Source: Psoroptes ovis
Taxonomy: Eukaryota > Arthropoda > Arachnida > Sarcoptiformes > Psoroptidae
Assembly (NCBI GenBank): GCA_002943765.1
Contig: PQWQ01000002.1
Span: 2,666,001-2,730,000, forward strand
Direction of reading: 5' to 3'
Length of the DNA: 64,000 nt
The notes below the pieces were generated by a model. That model ran no database searches, was not told the origin of the DNA, and was given only the letters and a program-made list of their open reading frames with translations. Position 1 is the first letter of the stretch, and every line of letters begins with the position of its first letter. This document shows, in pieces, positions 1 through 10,840 of the stretch. The translations under genes were made by a program, and so were the position numbers.

Positions 1-1208
1 TGTTTCATCCAATAATATCGAAGCTACAAGTCGTCCTCCTTGAGTCGGTGGACAAATATATTTTGAAATAATTATGTTTTTCAATTGAGATTGCACACGA
101 TATGCTTCATTCTCTGAATCACATAATATCGTCAATGAACCTACACGATCACTGTAAATACTCATATTTTTTGAAAATGATTGTGATATTAACATTAGAT
201 GGCCATGCTCAGCAAATAATCGTATTGGATTGACATCTTGATCAATTGAACCTGAACATAATCCATGATAAGCAATATCGAAGAATGGCAACAAATTTTT
301 ATCACGCACGATTCTCGAAACCATAGTCCATTGATCTAACTGTTTAAATTATAGCAGATAATTGATTATGAATATTTTTTGTGAAAGATTCTCATTTTTG
401 TTCACATACATTTAATTCAATTGCAGATGGATTATGACCACATGGTTGAAACAATATAACAGAATTATTTGGTAGATTTTTAATATCATCAAAAAAACCT
501 TCTTCATCGAATTTTTTATGATTATGATCATAATAACGAAATGCATTTACATCGAAATTATAATTACGAAATATAAAAAAATGATTGATCCAAGATGGAT
601 TTGAAATCGATGCTTGTTTATGACCTTGAAAAAATTTGCCCAAAAATGCAGCACCTAAATCTAATGCGCCCGTACCGGCTAATGTTTGAACAGTTATACT
701 CTATTTTGAAAATAATCAATTTGATTTACTCTTCATTTTCAATATGAAATTCAATGTTGATGGCTTACACATTTTTCCAATGAATGATCACTGCCAAATA
801 ATAAACGAAACGCTTCACGATTAAATGGTGAATAGCCTTCCATCAGAGAATATTCTTTATCAAGTTTTGAACATTCATTATGAACAATTTTTTCCGCTTT
901 TCTTACCACTGGAAATACATATGATTCATTTTCTTCAGTACGATATGTACCGATGGATAAATTTATTTTATTCGGATTTGGATCTTGTTGATACAATTGA
1001 TTAATCGATATAATTGGATCTCGTGGTGCTAGACTGATTTTATTCCAAAAACTGTCGATTGAAACAGAGATAAAAATGATATAATCTTTGATTTGAATCA
1101 AATTTCAAAAAAAAATTAATCGGCATACTTATTAGGCACTGTTTTGACTTTTGTAAATGCATTTTGATATGCTGAACGTTTGATTACTGAATAAATTTTA
1201 GTCGACAT
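1..1208 (-). CDS. Aspartate aminotransferase-like protein, mitochondrial type, 3' end outside window
   Basis: PLP-dependent class I aminotransferase, closest in layout to mitochondrial GOT2. Four exons are seen: 1129-1208, 769-1051, 410-700 and 1-339; phases agree across all junctions and the gene continues past base 1. The N-terminus MSTKIYSVIKRSAYQN is basic, as for a mitochondrial presequence. Visible family landmarks are APRDPI, KEYSLMEG (Tyr70 region), QTLAGTGAL, PSWINH (Trp140), HNPS (Asn194), FFDIAYHG (Asp222, Tyr225), SFSKNMSIY (PLP lysine 258) and DRVG (Arg266). Two usually invariant spots differ: HNPTG is HNPSA, and the block before YSNPP, which holds substrate-binding Arg292, reads IISKYICPP with Ile at that place. 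The fold and PLP chemistry look intact, but dicarboxylate specificity is doubtful. It may be a GOT2 paralogue rather than the main enzyme. Arg386 lies outside the window. Confidence 0.88.
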
Positions 1209-2958
1209 ATTATGTCGAATGGTGTCGTAGATTTTTTTCTATGATCGAATCGTAGATTTGGACATAAATGAATCAAATTCAACATTCGAAATTCGAAAAA
1301 AATTTTTAAAAAAATTATAAATTCAATTTCAAGAATTTCGTTTTCGTTGGTTGTTTAAATTCGAATATCTTTAATAAATATACAACAAATTGAACAAACA
1401 TGTACACATACACACGAACATTATCAGATTATTATTATTATTATCATGATTATTCAACTTTCGCCGCCATCAAATATTGAAAAAAAATCTTGTCTCCACT
1501 CACACATACATTATACAATTATCTATTAAGAACATTAAACAAAAAAAACTAGTTGAATTTTTTGAGATAATCTTGAATAGTAATAATGATAATAATCATA
1601 TTGACAATGTTGTCGATGTCCTCCCATTTTTTGATGATTGAATAACATTTTTTTGCTTCTTTTTTTTGTAACGTTTTCAAATTTTAACATGAATATAATG
1701 TATTTTGAATTTTATGAATTCCTTTCGCTTAAATTTTCTTTTCAAACATATGATCTCTATTTCATATTGGATAATTCATTCATTTGATTTTTAAAAATGA
1801 TCTTAATATACATTGATGTTATATAAGTAATTGCAGAACATCGTAAAAATTAAAACAACAACAATATTTGTCATCTTTGTTTATTGAATTTCATATTTTA
1901 ATTAAATCCTTCATCAAAAATCAATGATTATCTTTGTTACATTGAAATAGTACAAAAAACGAAAGAAATAAATCCATAAGTTGTCACTTTTTAAAATTCA
2001 ATTTAAGTTACTGACCTTAGTTTTAGTTGAATTGATTGATTCAAAAATAAACAAATATAGAGAATTGTCATTGATGAAATATTAATTAATTTGAATTAAT
2101 GTAAAAATTGCATAATTATTTTTCTTATTATTATTATTATTATCATCAATTGTGGTAATATTGTAATGTAGGACAATTTAATCATGAGATTTTTTATATT
2201 TTACGTTTCATTTCTTAAATTAACAATATAATCATTGTAATAACATGATCATTGATTCCATCCGTTTTTATTGCGAAATGTTCAGTGTATCATAAAGTAT
2301 CCGGTAATTCTTGTGACTTTTAATCAAGATAAGAGCTTCAAGTGTTTTCATTTTCATTTTCATTATCGGTCAGAGAGAGAGTTGATTTCAAGATTGACTT
2401 CAAGATTCAATAACCCTTCAGCTGGTTTTCGTTTTTAGTTGATGATTCTTGAGTGACTGGATTAAATCGATCTCAATGAACCCATTTCAAACCATTTACC
2501 CTTTCTGAAAAAATCAATAAACCGAAAAAACAAGGTGAATGAATTCATTTGTTTTTTTTTTCATTCAAATATGGAAAGCGAAAACGCATAATAATAAAGA
2601 TCCAGTTATAAGTGGTTATTTCTGAGAAAAAAATATTTTCAAATTTTTTCTCAAATTTCAAATTAAAAATCTTCACGTAATCTTAAAGCATTTTATTGGA
2701 TTTTAGAAATAAAGGAATATCAAATTTTTCTCTCTTTTAAAGGTTAATTCAAAGAAGGTTAACAATTTGAAAACTTATCGCGTGTTAATGCGTGAAGACA
2801 GTGAAGGTTAACACTTGATTGAAATTGCCATGTAAACATCGTCAACTCGTTACCATTTGTTTATTTTTTATTATTTTGACATGATTATTTTAAATTAAAT
2901 CAAAATCGATTGAAATTAAAATTTGAAATAATTTACTCTTAAATTTGATCCATAAAAA
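1209..2958. other. Non-coding AT-rich intergenic region between two divergent genes
   Basis: No reading frame with recognisable protein content was seen. The region separates the aminotransferase (-) and roadblock (+) starts and must hold both promoters. A purine run (tcagagagagag, about 2370) and many A/T runs are the only visible structure. Confidence 0.6.
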
Positions 2959-3423
2959 ATGGTTCGTATATTTTATTTTGATGATTTATGATTATTTATG
3001 ATGTTCAAATCTGTTTTAAAATTAAGAATGAAGTTGACGAATTACTCAAAAATATTGATGGCCAATTTAAAGATGTTGTCGGTGTATTGATTGTTGATCG
3101 TGATGGAATTATAATTAAAAGTACAATTAATGAAGTTGTCGAAACAATACAAAATTATGGTATGAGTATAGCACAAATTGTCGAAATGTCCGATCAAGCA
3201 TTGAAAGAAAATGGTGAAATACAATTTCTTCGAATGAAAACAAAAAGAAATGAATTTATTGTTGTACCAGGTAATTTAGAATGATTATTGTATTTTTGAC
3301 TCATTAATTTAAATTTTTCTTTCATTTATTCATATAATAGATAAAGAATATATGTTGATAACAATTTTGAATGCAAATAATCCATCATTATCACATGGTC
3401 AACATTCAATATCATCCAACTAG
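2959..3423 (+). CDS. robl: Dynein light chain roadblock-type
   Basis: Light chain of cytoplasmic dynein that binds the intermediate chain as a dimer (Roadblock/LC7 fold). The core runs DELLKNIDGQF, VVGVLIVDRDGIIIKST, FLRMKTKRNEFIVVP, then across an intron (3271-3340) DKEYMLITILNANNPS, which follows the family from end to end. A 14-residue tail ends at 3423. The start is uncertain. A continuous frame opens at ATG 2988. Homology instead favours ATG 2959-2961 spliced to 3027, giving MNEVDELLK, which matches the family start M-x-E-V-E-E-T-L-K; this would leave only the ATG in exon 1 with an unusual GTTCGT donor. A second option joins 2965 to 3034. The last coding base lies 181 bases from the tail-to-tail H-protein gene. 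Confidence 0.9.
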
Positions 3424-3604
3424 TCTATTTTTTATACTTAAATATTATTCAAATCTGAATATTGTTTGATTTTCAAATGCTATACATATGATAATAATGA
3501 TTATTTATGATGATATTTATTATATAAACTATAAAAAGCAATGAAACTAACGAATCAAATCAATAATATTTATTTCTATCATTCAAAACAATAAAAACAA
3601 TGCA

Positions 3605-4287
3605 TCAAGGCATTGAATGTTTGAAAGCTTCATATGCTTGTTCATCCATTAATCCGTCGAATTCTTGCGGATCACTCATACGAATTTTAAATAGCCAACC
3701 ATCATCATAACAAGATGAATTGACAAGACCAGGTTTCTCGTCTAATTTTTCATTTGTCTCAACTATAGTACCGGATACTGGTGTATATATTTCATTGGCT
3801 GCTTTAACACTTTCAATCGATCCGATTTCATCTATTTTTCATTTTTTGAAATGAAAATGAATAATGATAATTAAATCAAAATCAAATAAATTACCATGTT
3901 GCATAAATTCTGAATTTACTTCAGGTAATTGTACATAAACAACATCGCCTAATGCTTCTTGAGCATAATGTGATATTCCGACTGTGCCAACTGTTTTATC
4001 ATTCTCATCTAATACAATCCATTCATGTTTTTCACTATAACGGCGATCTAAATTGAAAATTAATCAAACTAGAAATAAGTGAAATAATAATAAATACCTG
4101 ATAAAAATCTAATTGATAATGATGATAATGATGGAAAATGATTCAATGATGATAATACACTTGAATTATTACAATTATTAGAGGTCATATACGAATAATT
4201 TTTCAACTGTCGTTCCAATAATGAACAACAATAACGTTGATTTATAATGTTGAAGAATAGTTTACTTTTATTGAGAATTTGTTTCAT
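3605..4287 (-). CDS. GCSH: Glycine cleavage system H protein, mitochondrial
   Basis: Lipoyl carrier that shuttles the aminomethyl group between the P, T and L proteins of the mitochondrial glycine cleavage complex. Exons 4098-4287, 3895-4047 and 3605-3831 give 189 residues with consistent phases. The mature part begins RRYSEKHEWIVL and contains VGTVGISHYAQEALGDVVYV. The lipoylation motif GSIESVKAANEIYTP puts the acceptor lysine at about residue 124, and the end is AYEAFKHSMP. Residues 1-65 form a Ser/Asn-rich presequence with basic residues near the start (MKQILNKSKLFFN). The start is the first true ATG of the exon; the frame continues upstream only through non-ATG codons. Length is slightly above the usual ~170 residues because of the long leader. 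Confidence 0.95.
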
Positions 4288-4990
4288 TTTTTTTCGTTTT
4301 TGAATTATTTTTTCAATTAAGATTTTCAAATTCAATTAATTTGGTTTATTTATCTTAAAAAATGATCATGAAATAGTAACAATAATTCAAGATTCAAATT
4401 TGAGTAGTCAGAAATATAAAATGAAAATCATGTCATTGTATGATGATTATCACAGTGTTTCAATTTACAATTATGACAATATTAATTATCAATTATGAAC
4501 TGATTTTTTATATCTTTTTTCCTTCAATTATTTATTCTATTGGTTATGGTTTATTCTTTCTTGTACGAAGAGTTTATCTTGGAAATTTGATTTTTTTCTT
4601 CAAAATTCGATAACAAATTTGATCAAATGATTGCAAAAAAAAATGATTTACAAATATGGACTAGATTATTGGTTTTTCTATTTCCAATAAGCTGATCATT
4701 GATAATTTATATTGAAAATTGAGAGCATCAATAAAAGGTGAAGAAATTGATCAAAAATCTTTTACCAAAGATCAATGTTTACTCCGAACACATGTTTTGT
4801 TTTAATATGATTTTCGTTTTGCCGCAGATGTGCCATCTAATTTTACTGATTAAAATGTGAAAATAAATTTTTTAAAAGGATTTATTTCTTAGAATTTTAA
4901 TATAATTTTGAGTAAACAAGAGAAAAAAATTTGATCAGAACAAAATAAATTCAAAATAAAATACAATCAAAATGAATGAAAAAAAAAAAT
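4288..4990. other. Intergenic, presumed GCSH promoter and THOC7 3' flank
   Basis: No coding potential is seen on either strand. The part next to 4287 should hold the GCSH promoter, and the part next to 4990 the THOC7 3' untranslated region, since both genes run on the minus strand. Confidence 0.5.
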
Positions 4991-5893
4991 TCAATTCGTT
5001 TCCATTGGAATAATAATATTCGATGATTCAGTGGATTGTTGAGGTGTTGCGGTGTCAGACGCCGCTGTTGATGATTCATCAAAGGATTTTTGATCAATGA
5101 TAGTATCTTCGTCAAGGCTATCATCAAAAGATTTAGATGAATTTTGTTGGAGATCATTATTATTATTATTATTATCGTTATGTATATTGGAAAGTGTATC
5201 GATGTTTGTTTGAATGTTATCGTCATTATTATTATTATTGGTATCATGGATGTTATCATTGTTATTATCATTATTATTTTCTTCATCTAAAGTACTCTGC
5301 AATTGATGTGTCGTGGTCAATAATGCTTTGAATTGACGACGACGTTTTTCTAATTTACTTTCGATTTGATTATTAATATTTTGTAAAGTTTGTATTTCAT
5401 TCTCTAATTTATTCAATTTTATTTGAGTTTCTTGTGTGCTTGGATGTTGGTCGATAATATTGGCAATGGAATCATATTCAATTTTATATTGTCGTATTTG
5501 TTTAGCATTAGCTAATTCAATTTTACAAGTAAATAATTTTTCTTTCGCATCAGTAATAGATTTTTCAATATTTTTGTAAATATTTTCATAATTATCAAGC
5601 TCATGTGTTATCATTTTAATTGTTTGTACTGATTTTGCCATGGCCAATTCAGATTGATCAATTGCATTCAATAAACGTTCAGCTGACAGTTCGTCTTCAT
5701 ATTCATTATCATTATTGTTATAACACCAAACAATAAATTGTTTAATTAGACTCGAAATTTTACGATCATCACCAATTCCATCACCATCGATCATCAATTT
5801 ACGTTTCATAATTTCATCATCATTAAACATTTGTGTCAATTTATTTGATATAGATGAATTATTATTATTATTATTTTTCATGTCGTTGGCCAT
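4991..5893 (-). CDS. THOC7: THO complex subunit 7
   Basis: Subunit of the THO/TREX complex that couples transcription with mRNA export in the nucleus. It is a single exon of 300 residues. The diagnostic N-terminal block reads DDEIMKRKLMIDGDGIGDD, then SLIKQFIVWC, followed by a long coiled coil with ENYEN-like and KEKLFTCKIELANAKQIR segments, the YDSIANIIDQHP motif and the LEKRRRQFKALL block, all in family order. After about residue 205 the tail is an Asn/Asp-rich low-complexity stretch followed by a Ser/Thr-rich end; vertebrate THOC7 (about 204 aa) stops near there. The start is taken at ATG 5893 (MANDMK); the frame upstream opens only with TTG. It lies head-to-head with ISCU across about 690 bases. 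Confidence 0.93.
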   Translation of the reverse strand: MANDMKNNNNNNSSISNKLTQMFNDDEIMKRKLMIDGDGIGDDRKISSLIKQFIVWCYNNNDNEYEDELSAERLLNAIDQSELAMAKSVQTIKMITHELDNYENIYKNIEKSITDAKEKLFTCKIELANAKQIRQYKIEYDSIANIIDQHPSTQETQIKLNKLENEIQTLQNINNQIESKLEKRRRQFKALLTTTHQLQSTLDEENNNDNNNDNIHDTNNNNNDDNIQTNIDTLSNIHNDNNNNNNDLQQNSSKSFDDSLDEDTIIDQKSFDESSTAASDTATPQQSTESSNIIIPMETN

Positions 5894-6582
5894 TATATTC
5901 AATCAATTATCTTGATTCAATCAAAAAAAAAAATTAAAATCTCATTTAAATTTCCAAAATTTTGATAAATAAACAAATAAACAATTGCGATCGAAGCGAA
6001 TCCATACGGTTGAAAAATACAATCAACAGAGCGATTGCATATGTGCACACATTGTATTATATAGACATCAGCTAAACAGGCACTTTTTTTCATGCTTTTC
6101 AATTGTGATTTTTGATCGAAATTTTTTTTTCAATACCAAAATCAACCTTGATTCATGTGTTAATAAAATTCAAAACCACTACTAAATATCATAAATACCA
6201 AGCGAAGAATCAACAATTCGCAATAACAAACGCAAAAACATCAACAACAATCCTTTCAATCAAATAGCATCAAGAATATAGAATTATATTGATTGTGAAA
6301 CAATTTGATTAAATGAATTTATTATTTTCTTCAATCATTTTATGCTGTTAAGTCAAATTCTCACTCTGTGAGCTAGTATTGGTATTCAAATTTCATATTA
6401 AAAATAAATCAACGCATAACTATTGAATTATTGTATTGTTTTTTATTTTTATAATTTTTTCATTACAGAATTTGTCAATTATTTGTTCTAATCTATATAT
6501 AAATATACGGTAAGAATTAACATTTTTGGTCAAACAAATCTCAACTTTCATTCATTCAATATGATTTGAAATTATAGAAAAT
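5894..6582. promoter_or_regulatory. Divergent promoter region THOC7 / ISCU
   Basis: Non-coding stretch between two head-to-head housekeeping genes. An AG at about 6578, just before the ISCU start, could end a 5' untranslated intron. Small reading frames here are AT-rich and unrelated to known proteins. Confidence 0.4.
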
Positions 6583-7059
6583 ATGTTGAGACAAATATTA
6601 TTTAATAGATCAAAATCAATATCAGAATTGTCATTACCATTAATGAGATCATATCATGAAAAAGTAATTGATCATTATGAAAATCCAAGAAATGTTGGAT
6701 CACTCGACAAAAATGATAAGGATGTTGGTACCGGTTTAGTAGGTGCACCTGCTTGTGGTGATGTGATGAAATTACAAGTAAAAGTTGATGAAAAAGGTAA
6801 AATTATTGATGCACGTTTTAAAACATTTGGTTGTGGTTCGGCGATTGCATCCAGTTCATTTGTTACCGAAATGATCAAAGGAAAAACTGTTGATGAAGCA
6901 TTACAAATAAAAAATACACAAATAGCAAAAGAATTATCTTTACCGCCTGTCAAATTACATTGTTCAATGCTGGCTGAAGATGCAATCAAAGCAGCAATCA
7001 AAAACTATCAAAGTAAGAGGAAAAATAGGAATAAAGAAGAACAAAGTGCAAGTAATTGA
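6583..7059 (+). CDS. ISCU: Iron-sulfur cluster assembly scaffold ISCU, mitochondrial
   Basis: Scaffold on which NFS1, ISD11, ACP, frataxin and ferredoxin build [2Fe-2S] clusters in the mitochondrial matrix. Single exon of 158 residues. A short basic leader (MLRQILFNRSKS) precedes the mature YHEKVIDHYENPRNVGS. The ligands are all present: Cys58 and Asp60 in APACGD, Cys84 in TFGCGSAIASS, and His126-Cys127 in LHCSM. The chaperone-recognition motif LPPVK (120-124) is intact. The C-terminus carries a Lys/Arg-rich tail not typical of the family. Confidence is very high for the family and high for the mitochondrial form. Confidence 0.97.
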   Translation: MLRQILFNRSKSISELSLPLMRSYHEKVIDHYENPRNVGSLDKNDKDVGTGLVGAPACGDVMKLQVKVDEKGKIIDARFKTFGCGSAIASSSFVTEMIKGKTVDEALQIKNTQIAKELSLPPVKLHCSMLAEDAIKAAIKNYQSKRKNRNKEEQSASN

Positions 7060-7268
7060 TAATTTTAAAAATCAATAATGTCATAATATATAAATAAGTT
7101 TAGAAAATAATAATAAATTCTCATTTTCATGTATTTATATTTCAAATCTATTGGTATAATCGACAGAGCATTTTTGTTTTGTTATTTTTATTTATAATGA
7201 TGGAAAATTACTTTTTAAAAAAATAATAATAAATAAATTCAATTTGAAAATATATGTTAGTTAAAATA

Positions 7269-8834
<1,566 letters not shown>

Positions 8835-9188
8835 TTGAGCCAATTCTATTGTTTGAAACTATTGAAGTAAATAAAAAATCAATAAAAAGACTCAAATAAA
8901 ACATTTATAAATCTTACTTTAGGATCAATGATACTATTATTCATCAATAAAGAGAATAGTTTTGTTTATTTCAAATCGAAAATTGATTTAGATATTTGAG
9001 AATATAATGATTGAAATGATTAACCAAAATAAATTTTTCGGAAAATAGTCTCAAATCATAAAAGAGCATTGAAATCGGCTATGGGTGTTTCAAGCGCCAA
9101 CGCCATCTTCTATTTTATCATGCATTTACATTTGTTTACATTTTATGATTTATTTATTTATTTTAATCATGACATTTTAAATTCCAAC
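8835..9188. promoter_or_regulatory. Divergent promoter presenilin / RP9
   Basis: Head-to-head spacing of 354 bases. On the minus strand at about 9097-9107 lies AAGATGGCGTT, which resembles the YY1/Pho motif common in promoters of housekeeping genes. The presenilin 5' intron described above falls in this interval. Confidence 0.4.
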
Positions 9189-9897
9189 ATGAATGATGAA
9201 TCAAAATCCAAATCCAAATCCAAAAAATCATCAAAAGTTGATGCAAAATTATTAGAAACAATCAAACACTATGATAGTTTGTATGAATTTGGATTGATTA
9301 ATTTGATATTTTTCACTTTTTCGAACTAATCATTCGAATAGTTATGAAAAACCCCCGCCTGGATTGATTAAAGAAAATGATGAAGAAAAGCCAGAAGATG
9401 TTATACCTGATACGCCTGAGAATCAAAAAGCAAGAGAATTTCTTGCTAAAGCTCCAACAAAAGGATTATGGATGCCATTAGGCAAAGAAGTCAAAGTGAT
9501 GAAATGTTGGCGTTGTAAAATTTATGGACATCGTAGTGGTGATAAAGAATGTCCATTATTTTTGTCCGGTAATCGTGCTATCGAAGAATTTCGACATGCA
9601 CATGAAGATCCAATGTATAATTATATAAAAGAAAATGAATTGCGTGAAAGAATGAGAAAAGTAGAAATGTTGAAAACATTGCTTGAAGAATCTGAAAATA
9701 AAAAGCATAAGAAAAAACAGAAAAAGAAAAGCTCAAAAAAGCATGATAAGAATGATCGCAAACACCGTAGAAAATCATCATCATCATCGTCATCGTCGTC
9801 GTCATCAGAATCAGATGATAGTGATCATCGTTCGAAACAGAGTAAAAGGAAAAAACATCATAAAAAGCATAAGATTTCAAAATCGAAGAGAGATTGA
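9189..9897 (+). CDS. RP9: RP9 / PAP-1 (Pim-1-associated, retinitis pigmentosa 9) homologue
   Basis: Nuclear protein linked in vertebrates to pre-mRNA splicing and Pim-1 kinase. Exons 9189-9280 and 9342-9897 give 215 residues. The splice joins TAT-GAT-AGT-TT to T-TAT-GAA and restores the family sequence DSFYEKPPPGLIKE. Further blocks are EFLAKAPTKGLWMPLGKEVKV, the CCHC-like knuckle CWRCKIYGHRSGDKECP and FRHAHEDPMY, all near identical to the animal family. The C-terminal third is Lys/Ser-rich with a run of 11 Ser, resembling the basic tail of the vertebrate protein. ATG 9189 is chosen because homology starts shortly after it; an upstream in-frame ATG at 9069 gives hydrophobic, non-homologous residues. 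Confidence 0.95.
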
Positions 9898-9912
9898 TAG
9901 TTTTATTACAAT

Positions 9913-10575
9913 TTAATAATATAGTTTCACTATTTTATTTAATTTCAATGTATTACTATTTTGTCTATTCATCATTGTAAATGGATCGTTAGTTGGAATT
10001 TTCATCGAATAATGACAATCGAATGTTGGTAAGATGTAAAACGTTTGCTGATCGCAAATGAATATCAATAATGAGCCATTAATTACTTCAATTATGCAGC
10101 AATTAATTTCATCATCCAAACAAATATTTTCTTCAATAACATCATCGATTGGTCCTGAAAGATTATCAGCAATTATAAACATATTCGATAATGAACCTTT
10201 CAATTCTAAAAATGATGGATTTGTAAATGAAAAACCATGATAACCATCATCGAATACATAAACATCAGCATCATTCATTGTATAGATTAATATATTCGAT
10301 TTGTTTGGTAGATATTCATGCGTTTTCATGATATAATTATAATGTTCCGTTAAAATCGAATTCAATGGTGAATAATTGAGCCAACATAAATGATGTTGAT
10401 TAGATGATGATTCTTGTTCATTACGATTGAGCAATGTATCAATATTATTTATTACATTGAATAATGTACCAGTCAAAAGACCAATGGGTTTCAGCAATCG
10501 TCCATCATTATAATAAAGCAATATTTCCATTTCGTAGTTATAATCAATACATTCAAACATAAAAATATTGATCAT
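9913..10575 (-). CDS. Unrecognised protein, 220 aa
   Basis: Open frame from a real ATG at 10575 to a stop at 9913, with no intron needed. I do not recognise the family. Composition is mixed rather than low-complexity: acidic, with many Ile/Leu/Tyr, two close Cys (CCIIEV) and alternating hydrophobic stretches such as SNILIYTMNDADVYVFDDG and GSLLIFICDQQTFYILP that suggest beta-strands. No signal peptide or membrane helix stands out. It fills the gap between RP9 (15 bases from its stop) and SEC23 (265 bases head-to-head), and this tight packing plus the length in so AT-rich a genome argues for a real gene. It could be a fast-evolving orthologue of a known beta-rich protein. Confidence 0.6.
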   Translation of the reverse strand: MINIFMFECIDYNYEMEILLYYNDGRLLKPIGLLTGTLFNVINNIDTLLNRNEQESSSNQHHLCWLNYSPLNSILTEHYNYIMKTHEYLPNKSNILIYTMNDADVYVFDDGYHGFSFTNPSFLELKGSLSNMFIIADNLSGPIDDVIEENICLDDEINCCIIEVINGSLLIFICDQQTFYILPTFDCHYSMKIPTNDPFTMMNRQNSNTLKLNKIVKLYY

Positions 10576-10840
10576 ATTTATTCAATGAAAATAAGATTAA
10601 AATTTTCGAAATTTAAGCCAAATCAAATTTAAATTAATTGTTACTATTCATATGAAGAGATGGCAGCACATTTGAATTGAATAAGGTGACGTGTAGTTGC
10701 TGATTAAGGTTTTCGGCAAAAGTACAACTTTTTGTTTTGATTTTTATTTCATCAATCTATTTTTTATAATTCGGTTGAGCATTTTATATTTCAATTATAT
10801 AATTTAGCATTTAATATAATTCCTGAAAATAAAGATAACC
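10576..10840. promoter_or_regulatory. Short bidirectional promoter with TGACGTG element upstream of SEC23
   Basis: The 265 bases between head-to-head starts include GGTGACGTGT at about 10685-10694. The core TGACGTG is the element bound by XBP1/ATF6-type bZIP factors (UPRE) and also by CREB relatives. SEC23 is a secretory-pathway gene, so unfolded-protein-response control is a reasonable inference. Confidence 0.35.

Noticed and set aside
4951..5331. Ile-rich and Tyr-rich frames
   Set aside because: Shadows of the Asn/Asp-rich tail of THOC7.
9069..9188. Longer N-terminus for RP9 from ATG 9069
   Set aside because: It would add about 40 hydrophobic residues absent from the family; a better start lies at 9189.
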